Assembly (NCBI RefSeq): GCF_050908995.1 | Contig: NC_135120.1 | Location: 12,165,433-12,229,432, forward strand | Origin: Andrena cerasifolii | Taxonomy: Eukaryota > Arthropoda > Insecta > Hymenoptera > Andrenidae | DNA length: 64,000 nucleotides | Direction of reading: 5' to 3' | In this document: one piece after another, positions 13,677-25,800 of the stretch | How the letters are laid out: the number at the start of each line of letters is the position of its first letter | Position numbering within the stretch: position 1 is the first letter of the stretch | Notes under the pieces: model-generated | The model's input: the letters and a program-made list of their open reading frames with translations, nothing else | What the model was told of the DNA's origin: nothing | Database searches by the model: none | Translations under genes and position numbers: made by a program

Positions 13677-14366
13677 TTAAGGGAGTAGGTTACCATCAAA
13701 ATTTTCGAAAATTGTTTTTTAGGATGTTTGCATATTCTAGCTACATCTTTTCTACGTATTTTAAGCGCAACCGGACCCCGAAAATTTAAAAAATGAAGGA
13801 ATTACAGTAAGAAATGTACGAGCGTGATTTCCCAGAAACTACGTTTTCCAAAACGGTGAACATAAAATCTAGAAAACCGCTCGAACGATTTGAATGAAAA
13901 TTTACAGGGAGTTGCAGGAAACTATTCGCCTCCATCTATTGAGGGCACATTTTCAATATAAATTCTTAAAAAAAAAGATAAAAAATATTTTTCCCACAAA
14001 AAAAGAAAAAATCAGAAACATCAACATAAAAATTGTATTAATTTGTTTAACAAAATTTTGCTTGCTGCACAAGATGGATACTGTCTTACAGATTATAAAA
14101 ATGCCTTTACTTTGTATTTTAGGTAATTTACCTGTCCGGAATCGTGTTCACTATCAAACGGTGCATCGCGTACACGCTCTCACATTTCTATTTATAACTT
14201 TTTTTCCTATAAATATATTTAAAATTTTCTTTTTGCGCATTGAAGTCAACGAAATGACGCTTAAAAAAGTAAAACAAAATTTATCTCCATCTTCATTTAT
14301 TACTTCAGAATGTGCGTTTGAAGAAGGACCTGATTTTGGGCTGTTGAGGGTAACCTACCCCCTTGA
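13677..14366. mobile_element. TTAA-flanked non-autonomous element (piggyBac-like)
   Basis: The left end reads TTAAGGGAGTAGGTTACCATCAA and the right end, reverse-complemented, TCAAGGGGGTAGGTTACCCTCAA: terminal inverted repeats of about 19 bp directly inside TTAA (13677-13680) and TTGA (14363-14366). The right TTGA would be a one-base decay of a TTAA duplication. The AT-rich interior contains a 182-codon open frame (13894-14442) that runs past the right end and has no recognisable domain, so it is not called as a gene. Assignment to piggyBac-type rests on the TTAA site only. Confidence 0.6.
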
Positions 14367-16067
14367 AGGAAATATGGTACTTTCATTTCTTAGGAAAGGC
14401 TTGCATGACGATTTCACTTGGGAGAAAATTAGTTTTTATTGAGATCGAATGATTTCAATAAATTAGAAATAATATATTTGGTTTAGTTAAATCGTTCATG
14501 ATTTAGGTACAGAGCATGTAACAATTGATTTACCCCACCAAAATTTATAGTAGCGGTTCAGTCGTGACGTGGCCAATTGTGGTTTAATCAGAATAGGACC
14601 GCCATTGTAGTGCAGTCGACATATAGTCACAACTTGGTCAATAAATTGTTTGAATACACTATTTACCTGTCCATCCAGGTACACGTTATCTAAGCTGCAT
14701 TATCTGTTCTATTCTTTCAAACAAGTTACATAATCTGGGCAAAATAATTAAAGGATTAAGTTTGTGAGCGATTACCCTTCTTCCTAACTAAAGTCAGTAT
14801 ATCTTTATATCTGTGTGTCTTCTATAACGAGATACATGATGTTGTTGGAAAATCTAGCAATATAACCCGTTCGATTGTAAATCTGCAATATTAAATATTG
14901 CATCATTTGGAGAACTATCTGCGCTATGATTTACAGAACAAATCAAATCGAGAAAATCGAGAACATTTCGCAAGGCAATAACTACGCGCGAGATACAATA
15001 CGTATGTAGATAAGACTAGTTGCGTAATTACGTAACCTAATTAGGTCTTAATTAACGAGCCGACGCAGATTTACCATGGTGGATCAGTTTAATCGACAGA
15101 ATCGTAAATCTTGCACGCAACATTCAACATATTCGGTTTCTCAGAAAGTCTTTATCAATCCCTCGAAATATCAATCTTAACAAAAACAAAGAAATTGTAC
15201 AAAATTCGAATTTTATTAAACAGAGAGTAATAGTAAAAAGTTCCACCAGTGCTTGAAAAAAAAGAGAACAGAGACTTACTACCCCCATCTTCAGAAGGAA
15301 AATAAATATTGCAAACTACCTGACGATTTTCATCTTCTTTTCTTTAATCTCTTCGTTTCTCCTAAACTTCAAATGAATAATCTAACGATGCGATCAGGTG
15401 TTTACTTTCGCATTCCCTCGTAGGAGCGTTCCTCTGTGTGCTGAATCTTTCGAAAGGGAGGAGCAGGGGAAACGAATTTACCCAAGTGCTCCAGAACTCA
15501 CGGCCGATAGTACGCTAAATTCGAGCGCGTCGGTGATTCGGCGTGTTTTCTCAAGCGATTCCTCGCGGATCGCGAGCGCTCGAGACTGCTCTCAAGTTCG
15601 ACGATGCTTTAGGACCGCGCACAAAAGGCCGTGTTCCTCCACGGGCAACGAAAATAGCTCTCCGACGATTCCTCGAAACCGCCTGTATCGTTTCGAGTAG
15701 CGGCACTCGACCCCTTCATTGGCACTTCGCGCTCATTATTGGAAATGAATGAGCCACGAATACGATACCATTCTCAGGGTGGGTTCGTTCACAGTCATTA
15801 ACTCTTGTTACGCAAACGATGCGAGGAGAGTAGCTCTCGCGCAGAGGGGTGGGGGGTGGGGGCAAGCCAGCGTCGGCTCGACTCGACCCTTCAACCCTTC
15901 CAACATCTGATAAAAGACCAAGTACGATAAGAAACGTGCTTGTAACTTCAGTGATCTAAACCACATTAGGAGTCACCGCGCTAGCTAGTGTATACTTCTG
16001 ACTGCAGTTAATGCTTATTGGAGATCAAGGGTGCCCAGAATTCACTGTGAAAATTCTTGGTAAAATA
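14367..16067. other. Intergenic DNA, nothing supported
   Basis: AT-rich sequence followed by a GC-richer patch (about 15400-15720) with overlapping open frames in two registers. None shows a domain, signal peptide or consistent splice borders. A short G-rich run lies at about 15846-15861. Confidence 0.35.
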
Positions 16068-17275
16068 CGCGGGTGGTCTGAAAAGTTTTGAGCTTAACAT
16101 AGTAACAAATATTTTTTCCGGCAAATGCAGCTTTATTTTTCTACATAGTCTCCTTGTAAGTCGATACACTTTTCCCAGCGATGCTCCAACATTTTTAAAC
16201 CTTCCAAATAGTAGTTAGCGTCTTGCTGTGCAAATAGGCGTCTACGGATGCGATAATCTCCTCATTCGATGAGAATCTCTGTCCTCCGAGGCAAATTTTG
16301 AGCTTAGGAAAGAGGAAACAGTCACTGGGGGCCAGACCTGGCGAATACGCTGGGTGGTCAACCAATTCGAACCGCAATTCGTGAATTTTAGTCAAGGCGA
16401 CCGCCGAAGTTTGAGCAGGTGCATTGTTGTTGATGGAACAGCACTTTTTTCTTCTGTAAACGCGGTCGTTTTTTTCGCAATTTCTGCCTGCAGCTTGTCA
16501 AGTAATGATGCGTAGTACACCCCCGTCGTTGTTTTACCTTTTCCAAGATAGTCAATGAACACAATTCCATGACTATCCCAAAAAAAAACAGTCGCAACCA
16601 CCTTCCCGACCGATGAAACCGTCTTCGCTTTCTTCGGAGCAGATTCACCCTTCTTAGTCCACTGTTTCGACTGTTCCTTCGTCTCAGGAGTATAGTGATG
16701 AACCCAAGTTTCATCAACGGTTATGAATCGACTCAAAAAATGCACTCGTTTCGCTTAAACCGCTCCAGCAGGGCCTGGGAAATGTTCATTGGAATGCGTT
16801 TTTGGTCCAAAGTGAGCAAGCGCGGCACCCACCGCGCGGATAGCTTACGCATGCCCAATTCGTCACCCAATATATGACAAACGCGTTCTTTCGATATCCT
16901 CAGAGCCCCTGCTATCTCTCGAACCTTAATTCAACGGTCGTTCAGTACCATTTGATGGACTTTTTCGATGTAATCGGTGGTGGTCGCGGTTGCTGGTCGT
17001 CCCGAACGCTCATCATCATCCAAGCTGCCACGTTTAAATTCTGCTGCCCATCTTTTCACGGTGGCAAATGATGGGGCAGTGTCCCCGTAAACAGCGTCCA
17101 ACTCGGCTTTAATTTGTGTAGACGTATTGCCCTTCAAATACAAGAATTTAATCACAGCACAATATTCAATCTTTTCCATTTTTCACAAAAACACTGACAC
17201 CGACTGACACAAATCACTGTCAAATAACAACTGAAATTTTCACAGCTATCTTGTAGTACCAAAATGGTTTAGACG
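16068..17275 (-). mobile_element. Degenerate mariner transposon
   Basis: The coding relic below is flanked on its 3' side (plus-strand 16068 onward) by GGTGGTCTGAAAAGTTTTGA, the type of sequence found at mariner ends. No matching inverted copy exists beyond the 5' side, so that end is truncated or diverged and its limit is approximate. Inferred to be a fixed, inactive copy. Confidence 0.7.
16195..17179 (-). pseudogene. Mariner transposase, broken
   Basis: The N-terminal part (from MEKIEYCAVIKFLYLKGN) matches the mariner paired-type helix-turn-helix. The catalytic part shows TVDETWVHHYTPETKEQ and HPAYSPGLAPSDCFLFPKLK, which places it in the mariner group with a D,D34D-type domain. Lesions seen: an in-frame TGA after VLNDR (about 16930), a frame change at a T-run near 16738, and a frame change near 16430 across the expected second catalytic Asp. 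The third catalytic Asp of the usual YSPDLAPSD is Gly (YSPGLAPSD). It cannot encode an active enzyme. Confidence 0.9.
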
Positions 17276-20200
17276 AGTAACGATCATCTTCATGCAAAGC
17301 CCCTAATTTGCGGTCAGAATCAAGTCCAGAAAAAGTCCCCCGCAACCTTTTCTTTCATCCAAAGCGCTACCATTTCCATCCCCTTCTACGACCTTTTTAT
17401 GTCCCTTCCACTTCGACTTGTGGTGGTTTATAACCCCTTCGTGTTTTGCATTCCTCTGCGCGCCCCGCTTGGGGTGCCTCGAGTGTCCCGTTATATTACT
17501 TTCCTTCCTAATAGAAGTTGAACACCCCCAAACGACCAGGTGGTTTTGTTCCGACTATAAACACGCTCGCTGCGCTGCGTATGCCCCGTGCCCGCGGTTA
17601 TACCGCGAAGGGGCTGAGCCTTATTACGCAAAACGGCACGAGGAGAAGAGTTTTAGGAGATGGTCATCGGCGGCCCGCCATTGTTCGCCACTTCGCGCTT
17701 TAATTACGCGGCGCAATGAACTTCGTAACAGCTTTCCGGGCCGGGAAGATCCCTACTCGACCGCAGGCTCCTCGAGCAGAACCGGTGCACGCGCTCGATT
17801 CTTTTTCCACCGTTTCCTTCGCGTATGTGCATCCATTCTCCGTTCTGCTCGATTGATTGCGGGATCAAGTTGTGCGGCACCGTTGCGATAATAATACCTT
17901 TGCCAGCTCTAAAAACCGAAGGGTATCGATTTTTCCGCACAGGGTAGGTCGCTTGGTAGCGGACGCTGCGCGGAAAGTATTTTGCACAATTGGAGAAGCG
18001 GGCTGCAGAATGGAGATGGAATAGGACTGTTCGCTGCAAGGTGACTATGATAACAATAGCATGGTTTCATCTTGGATCGTTCTTAAGGCTTCAATATGGA
18101 AAGCTCAGTGAACGCAGTGAGCGCAGTTCTGTTCTATTTTCATTACACTATCGCAAGAATTTGTCACTGAATTAAGCAACACCAAGCGATCTTGAAGAAA
18201 TGAAATATCTCAGTTTTTATTAGTAGCGACAGACAAAAATAGAGGAAGGAGGACTCTTCTCGGCAAGAAAAAAGATCTCCAATTATACTTACTTAATTCT
18301 GTTTAATTCTTTATATTTGCCTTTGGAAAGTAATTCCTTTGTAGCACCTGCCTTGCGATAGAAAAATAACCGGGTATCCCTGCGAAATATGCAGATATAT
18401 TAATTATACCCGTCGCTACTTGACCGTCCCTTTAAACTGTGCTTATAATTCAATTCGATTGAATTCGCCTGAATTGGATGTTAATGGATTCGATGTGACA
18501 AGCACGTCAAAGCGGAAAATCGCTTAGCGGACGGGCCAGAACGGAGCTGGATCGTGCGGCACTGAATCGGCTAGAAACTGGAGAAGCAAATCCCTCTTGG
18601 GATAACTTACGTAATCTCGTTGAGGGCTCGTTTTGTATAGCTTTGTAACGGGAAGCTAATTTGTGCCGCGCACAAAGAGCCTTTTCGCTGATCTGGTTAA
18701 TATCACTGGCATAGAGGAGATCGCTACGTGGAATGGGCTTGGTAAATATAGACGTACTGCGATAAATGCTGGGGAAAAAAACTATGTAGGTTTCTGTACT
18801 GGCTAATCGATATTTTATGATGCCCACGGCGTGGCGTAAGTACACATTCGCGTGCGCCGCTGGCGAAATTTATTTATCCGGGGATCTTATTTCGATCCTT
18901 CCACGAAACAAACGGCGAAATAGAGATTGCCGCCAGTTTGGCAATTAAGGGAAATACAGGGTGTTCTGTGAATCGTGTTAAAACAGGCCCAGAGGTGATA
19001 TCTCGTGAAAGAAGAAATAAAGAATACAGGATAAATTGATGTGATTAATTGCGTAGTTTCCGAAGGAATTGATTTTAAACGTGAAACTACTTTTTACTTG
19101 GGAGGCCACGTTGAATGACTGTTTACGCTGGAGACACAACAAGTATTATATAATGAAAATAAAGGATTAGGTACCTACTATTGCCATTTGAAAAGCTGAA
19201 GAACCGAAATATGCAATTGCATAGACACTTCCAGTAGTTTGCAGAAGAAATACAGCGGAGATAATAAAGAGGAATAAAATAGACATCTGGGACCTCTGAA
19301 TTCACACTTAACGCATTCCGTGCCAAGATGGAAATTGAGATTTTTGGTCGGGCTGTAAAAAGTAACGAGGAAATTAAATTGTGATGTTCAGTTATAGAAA
19401 AATTGCGATATAAAAATAATTTCAGCTCTTTTTTATACTATGTATTTTGATTTCGACGCTGAATTGAGACACAGCATTTTCCTTTGGACAAAACTTTCAT
19501 CACCGATAAAAATCGTGGGCCACCGGTGGCGCGGAACGTGCTAAACGTGTGCCGAAATGACTGCAAACCACATTGACCGTTTTCTGCAAACGAAGCATTC
19601 CAGGTGTCGTAAATTTTTCGACCCACGTCCGATCAGACGTTTTGTCCATTTTGACGAATAGCATCTCAGCGTAACAGCGGAGAGCATTGAGTGATTAGTC
19701 GAACGAGGGTGACGGAGGCGAATAATGCCAGCAAAGGTATCACGGGGAGTCCCGAATTTTATCGGTCTGCCATTTTCTACTGGTACATTTCCCGCTCCCT
19801 CGTACGAAATTACCGTCTTTGTGACGGAGAAATTGCCGGAAGGATCAGCGAGGGAAAGCGACAGAGATGGTCGTAGCAGGAAGTCGCGAAGGAATGAGGA
19901 ACGCGTGGCTACCTAAGTTTGAATCAATACAATAAGTGGGCCAGGTGGGGGGTGCATAAGATCGCCCGAGGAGACAGAGGAACGGCCGGGAATGTGGGAC
20001 AGTTTCGGCTGCGTACGGAGGAACGCTCGAAACGGAGCGGCCAAAAGGCGCGGCCAATTTTGGATTGCCCGTGATCGAGATAACCGCGCCAGTCACGCCG
20101 ATAAAGAGGAAGGAGTTTGAGTGATATTCGTGCCTTGAGTGGCGCGGGGTATAAGACTCGGAAAACGATGCCAGATAAATATATCGTAAAACAGCTCCGT

Positions 20201-21114
20201 TGTAGAAGAAATGATTTGCTGGATGACTTCAGAACTTGTAGCGTAGAGATGAATTATAATCGAAACTCGAGACGCCGATCAACGTCAGGGATAAACGTCA
20301 ACCGACGGTGGCGCGATCTGTAAACGGCACACGATCGGTTTATAGATCGATCTCACTGATCGCACGATACGTCGCTCCGTGCGGCAAAAGTTCGGGTAAA
20401 CTTGTACAAATGGTACGCGACCGAATCAATTGAGAATAATGTTTTGGACCGGTGCCGAGTGGAGGAAGCAACGCGTGTCAGTGGAGCACCGTTTAGCAGA
20501 GGAGGTGGGGAGAACAAACGCTTCCTTTGCCAGCTAGGACGTGCATTCGCCGGGACAGTGTCCGTTATATTACATTAGACGCATACGAAGTTAATCTTAT
20601 TTGCTGGGACTTATCGTTGCCCGTTACAATACGCCGTAACGGTAAATAAATAAGGGGACGTTACTTCTCCGAAGCTCGTAAACCCGTGAAACGGTAACCT
20701 CCGCTATCCGCACAGCCTTCTAAACGGGAAGATTCGAATACGCCGCTTTCGCATTCATTTTCCATCCACGCCGTACAATTACTCCATGCTTCCGCTCCTT
20801 GGCTAATCACAGGTACTTCCACCATTCATTCCCATACTTCTCCACATGCGTCGGTTAGAATCATCGAGTCATACCGGCCACCTAAAGGTTAAGACGAACA
20901 TGAAAAATCCTCGCCTCCACGAAGCCGACTGCTACAGCAGATTTACGTGCACCTTCGATTTCTATGATACAGTGATCGAAAGAATTCCACAGCCTTACTG
21001 TCGGTCGATCTTAACGGCCCGGTAACGCGTCACGAGACACGACGGCGATGCACCTAACCTGGCCTGCCGGTCTACGTACCTCAGACGCCTTTCGGTGCGC
21101 GTGTCTCCAGCAAC

Positions 21115-21153
<39 letters not shown>

Positions 21154-21873
21154 CGTGACGGGTGTGGGGTCGCCGTCCCCGTGTCGACCAAGGCTCCTCT
21201 GGTATCCGTTTATTACGTACGCGACTTCATTAGGACGGCCACCGTTCCGAGAAAGTCGCCCGTGCTGCGATGGTAACGACACTGTCGTCGCGGCACTCCG
21301 CGCAGTGGCTACTGCTGGGCCCCGAGCAGAGCTGTCAAAGGTACTGGGTCGCGTCGCCTCTACGCAACGTCACCACGGGCACGGCTCATCCGAGGGGATT
21401 ACACACGCGTGGATCCTCGATCTCCGTAGTACTGGCGGCCCGCGGGATTCCTCTCGCCACTCGAACGTCACGATAAACAAACTGCACGCAATCCCGACGT
21501 AATGTGCATCGCGAGCCTCGCGGCCATCACTGATTTCTCTACTTGCACTGGTAGCCGGTGGCGCCATCGCTTCCTTGAACGGGCGAACGAGGAATCGGAC
21601 CGTTGCGCGCGCGATGCACGCCCGATTCGCCCGACGATACCGGGGGGGAACACGTTTTTAGGGAAACGGTGGAGGGCTCCGCTTTATTCCCGTGCTCGTT
21701 CGATCGGAAATATCCCCGTTCCATTTGGGTGCTTGGGAAATATTTAATCTCGACGAGCTACAGAGGCATTTCGTACACTGACGATGCGATAATCTATGCG
21801 TATTAAATAATAGCCCAAATAAGCGTCTTTTAAGGAATCATAATGGTTTTTAAATACATACACGTTATTGGCA
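17276..21873. other. Intergenic DNA with a (GA)n microsatellite
   Basis: Mixed-composition DNA with many short open frames but no recognisable coding exon. A (GA)n run lies at about 21118-21146. Around 19312 and 19520 there are inverted TTAACGCATTCCGTGCC / GGCGCGGAACGTGCTAAACG pieces, possibly the decayed ends of a TTAA-type element; TTCCGTGCC-type ends recur near 35290. Confidence 0.4.
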
Positions 21874-22700
21874 GAGGGACATTCCACGCGAGATCGGACA
21901 CTTTTTGGAGTAACATTTCGGATGTGGCTGAAATTTGAATATGTTGTAGTCTTTTGGGATATATAAACATAATATCTCGAAGGATTTTCGACAATTTTGA
22001 AAAATGTCGATTTTACAGCTGTTTGAAGGTAAGTGCTAACTTTTTTTTCAATAAATTATAACTATGGAAGTAGTAAACGGATGGAGATGAGGTTTACGGC
22101 GATTTGTAGAAAAGACATTGAAGTTTTAAGAAAAAATTATTTCAGTTTAAGAAACAATTTTTTTAACCATTTTTGTGCAATTATTTGAAACAAATGCAGG
22201 TTTTTAACAACGGGCGCGGTTTTAAAAATCTAAAAAAAAAACAGAATATAGTTCTATCCTTCCCCTTCATGATCTAATTGTCAAAAATATGGGCATTTTA
22301 AAATTGGCCTTGTAAAAATTGCCGAATATATTCTGTTTTTTTTCAGATTTTTAAAATCGCACCCGTTGTTAAAACAAACTGCATTTATTTAAAATGATTG
22401 CACAAAAATGGTTAAAAAAATTGTTTCTGAAACTGAAATAATTTTTTCTTAAAACTTCAATGTCTTTTCTACAAATCGCCGTAAACCTCATCTCCATCCG
22501 TTTACTACTTCCATAGTTATAATTTATTGAAAAAAAAGTTAGCACTTACCTTCAAACAGCTGTAAAATCGACATTTTTCAAAATTGTCGAAAATCCTTCG
22601 AGATATGTTTATATATCCCTAAAGACTGCAACATATTCAAATTTCAGCCACATCCGAAATGTTACTCCAAAAAGTGTCCGATCTCGCGTGGAATGTCCCT
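21874..22700. repeat. 827-bp near-perfect palindrome (long foldback element)
   Basis: Left arm 21874-22250 and right arm 22327-22700 are reverse complements with only scattered differences, for example a small indel in the ATATAAACATA part, separated by a loop of about 76 bp. Outer ends are AGGGACATTCCACGCGAGAT and its complement. There is no coding capacity and no certain target duplication. It ends 140 bp beyond the stop codon of the collagen gene, in the direction of that gene's transcription. An AATAAA on the minus strand (about 22522-22528) lies in the right arm. Confidence 0.9.
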
Positions 22701-22839
22701 AGAGTGTTATCTCGACGGGGCAGTGGTTGTTAGAGAATTCTAGAGATATAACTGAGCACAGGTTTTTCATTCTCTGCGAGTTCGTAGGCTTTGCTACTCG
22801 TAGACGGGAATTTCGTTCGCTGCTCCCGCGAAGGTATCT

Positions 22840-25800
22840 TTAGGGGCCCTTCTCGTTGCCCCGCGTGTACTGCACGTAATTGGCGCTTGGGTAGTTGCAC
22901 GACTCGCAAAATCCCGGTGACCCTTGCGGCCCAGGTGGCCCCCCCGTCCCAGGAAGGCCTGTCGATGAACGAAACTAAAAATACCCGTACCAGATCTTAA
23001 AAACGTGTTTGCAACTTTTTTCTCTTTACCTGGTCTGCCCGGTTCCCCCCGTTCTCCTTGCCTCCCAGGCGATCCGACCCCGTCGTTGCCAGGTGGTCCT
23101 ATTAACATGCCCCCTCAGCGTAAAAGAAAACTTTAAACCTAATGAATGGTGACGAGAAGAAACGATTTTGTACTACCAGGCAGTCCTCTTGGCCCAGCGA
23201 GCCCTTCTACGCCGACGCCTTCCGGTCCTCCGTCGCCCTTCTCCCCACGTTCGCCAGATGGACCCTGTGGGCCTGTGGGGCCTTGCGGTCCTGGTAATCC
23301 GACGAAGCCACGTTCTCCTGGTAGACCTGGTGGGCCTGGATCACCTAAATCGCCGTGCAAACATTAATTACATTATTCAATCTAGTATTCGCGTTTCGTC
23401 ACAAAATTTATTTCATTCGTTGATCATGGAATTCTATGTTTGATGTATTTGACGCATGCAGGGTTAACTGTTAAATTCTTTCCCCGAATTTTGAAGGGGT
23501 TATAATTTTTTAAAATCGTTGCGTGGCATGAATGTTTAGCATGCAGAACAATTGTGCGGTAGGCATAGGGCGTTGTAAAATGTGGTACAAACGACGAGGA
23601 GGTAATTGCTTATGAGAAGAAACCAGATGCATTTGTATGTGAAGCTTACTCGATAACACAGCTGAGCATGGGTATATCACAGTGTTTCTCTCGTCTTCCA
23701 TGAGGAATTACCTCGACCACTGTATGAAGTTTTAACAGCCACGCTGTATAACGCGAAGAGATAATATTAACTCTGTATAGTCATTTCTGACCAGCCATAA
23801 TCTACATCAGTGCTCCGCAATCTTTTCTCACCCTCGGCACACCTAAGCCCGTTACAGAATTCCGCGGTACATTACGCGCAAAAATGTACAAAACTTACAC
23901 AAGTTATGAAGCATATATTCCAAAATTACATTTGTGCCATAGCCATCCGCATATAGTTTCTAAAACATTTTGGTTTGTTGATTTTAGTCAGTTGATTTTA
24001 GAAAACTGTCAACCAGATTTTTTGCAGCGCAAAATTACTGGACCTGTACAGCTTGTAAATCTGCTTTAAATAATTAAAAAAAAAACATATTCGTATAACT
24101 TAAATATCCAATAAAAAGTTCTGAAGTTCTTGGTTAAAAAAAAATCTTAGCATCGTCTCGTGGCACGCCGGGTGCGGAGCACTGATCTACATACACCATT
24201 GAAAAGCTTCTCCCAATATGCCTTCAAAATCTCTCCACCCACGTGTGACTTTACTACTGTTTAATTCATCAGCAACCCTCAAGCATCAAGCTTGTTTAAC
24301 GTGTCCCCACCTGAGATCCTCCACAAAAATATAGCATCGTTCAATTCACCCCCGGAAGAGCTTCCCAACGGCGTACAGCGATCACTACACGCTCTGTAGC
24401 CAGAAATCCTCTGCAGACTCAACAGTATCCCTTCTTAGTCCGCTAGAAGAGAGATGCAGGAAGAACATGTTAGGATCCTTCGTGTGGTAGGTACCTGGGA
24501 TGCCCTGGGTTCCGGCTCGACCGGGACGGCCCTGTCGGGCCAGCCCCGGCAACCCGGGTGGCCCTCGTAGACCCTCTGTTAGTTCTTTCAGCGTCTCTGT
24601 GACACATGCAGGATTCCATCGTCTTTATCGGCGCACGGCTACGTGAGATGTTAGATCCCCGATTCGATCGGTTGTTAATCGAGGGTACGCGCGCACCTGA
24701 CGCGTGCGCGTGAATCACGCCGCTGGATGAATGCCGGCACTAACTAAGGATGAAGATGGAATGTGAAGCAACTCGTGGCCGGGTGGATGACGACGATGAC
24801 CCATCGTGATGCTCGCTATGACTATCGTTAACGCTAAGGGTGGCTCTATACGCGGTGACTCGGTGTGCTCTGCATCTCCGAGAGCGACAACAGAGGTTCC
24901 CCCGGCAAGAGCTACCAAAAGCTCGCAGCCGTAGCGTGTCTACCCCTTGTATTCTATGGTCATGAGATCAAGTGCAGGCAAATTGGGTTGGCAACCCTTT
25001 TCTGAGGGGTGTACCTGGGTGACCTTGTGGACCAGGTGATCCAGGGCGGCCTGGACGGCCTCGGCCAGGTGGACCAGGTGGGCCTTGCATCAGTGCTGCT
25101 ATCTCAGTCATCTGCTCTGTATGCGCACGTGGTAACGAAAGAAAGATTATCTGTCTGTGAAAATCACCTCGAGCCTCTTACTGTCTCTGTGGCTAACAAA
25201 GCTGCATTTTCGCCTCTGTTTACGTGGTGGTTGGAGATACACGTTATCAGGCTTTCGTGTTTCCTAATTAAATAGAATGATTTACTCAGATGAATATCCA
25301 CCTCGTAGCACGGTCGTGCATATGTCTCTGATTTCCGAGTCGGTGATACTTCGGCCCGGCGGCCCTTGGAGGCCCGGCATTCCTGTTTGGCCTCTGATCC
25401 CAGGTAGTCCTTGCAGTCCTGGAGCGCCATCTTTTCCTGGGATTCCCGCTGGCCCGATTTGACCCTCTGGACCTCGTTCTCCAGGGGGACCCCTCTCGCC
25501 CGGCTGATTTAGGGCAGTTATAAATTCATCGCTAAGCTTTCGAACGCTATCCATTAACGGTTCATTGCAGGGGCACTTCGTGTGTTATTAGGTGTTAAGT
25601 AGCTACCCCAGAAAGTTCGCGCGGTCGGTCCCGAGTGGTCACCTCGCCACTTGGTGTCCAGATGTTTTATTACCTTTTATTGCTCTTATACAGAGGCTGG
25701 AAAAACCTGGAATGCAACGGTTAATGCGAACTGCGGGAGAAATTACGAAAAGGTAATCGGCATTGGTAAACCGTAAAGGTGGAATCAGACGGCACGTGGA

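Noticed and set aside
13894..14442. 182-codon open frame on the plus strand
   Set aside because: Lies in an AT-rich TTAA-flanked element and crosses its right end; Lys/Ile/Phe-rich composition fits chance, and no domain is visible.
21118..21146. Coding repeat from the GA run (Arg-Glu frame)
   Set aside because: Plain dinucleotide microsatellite; the open frame is produced by the repeat.
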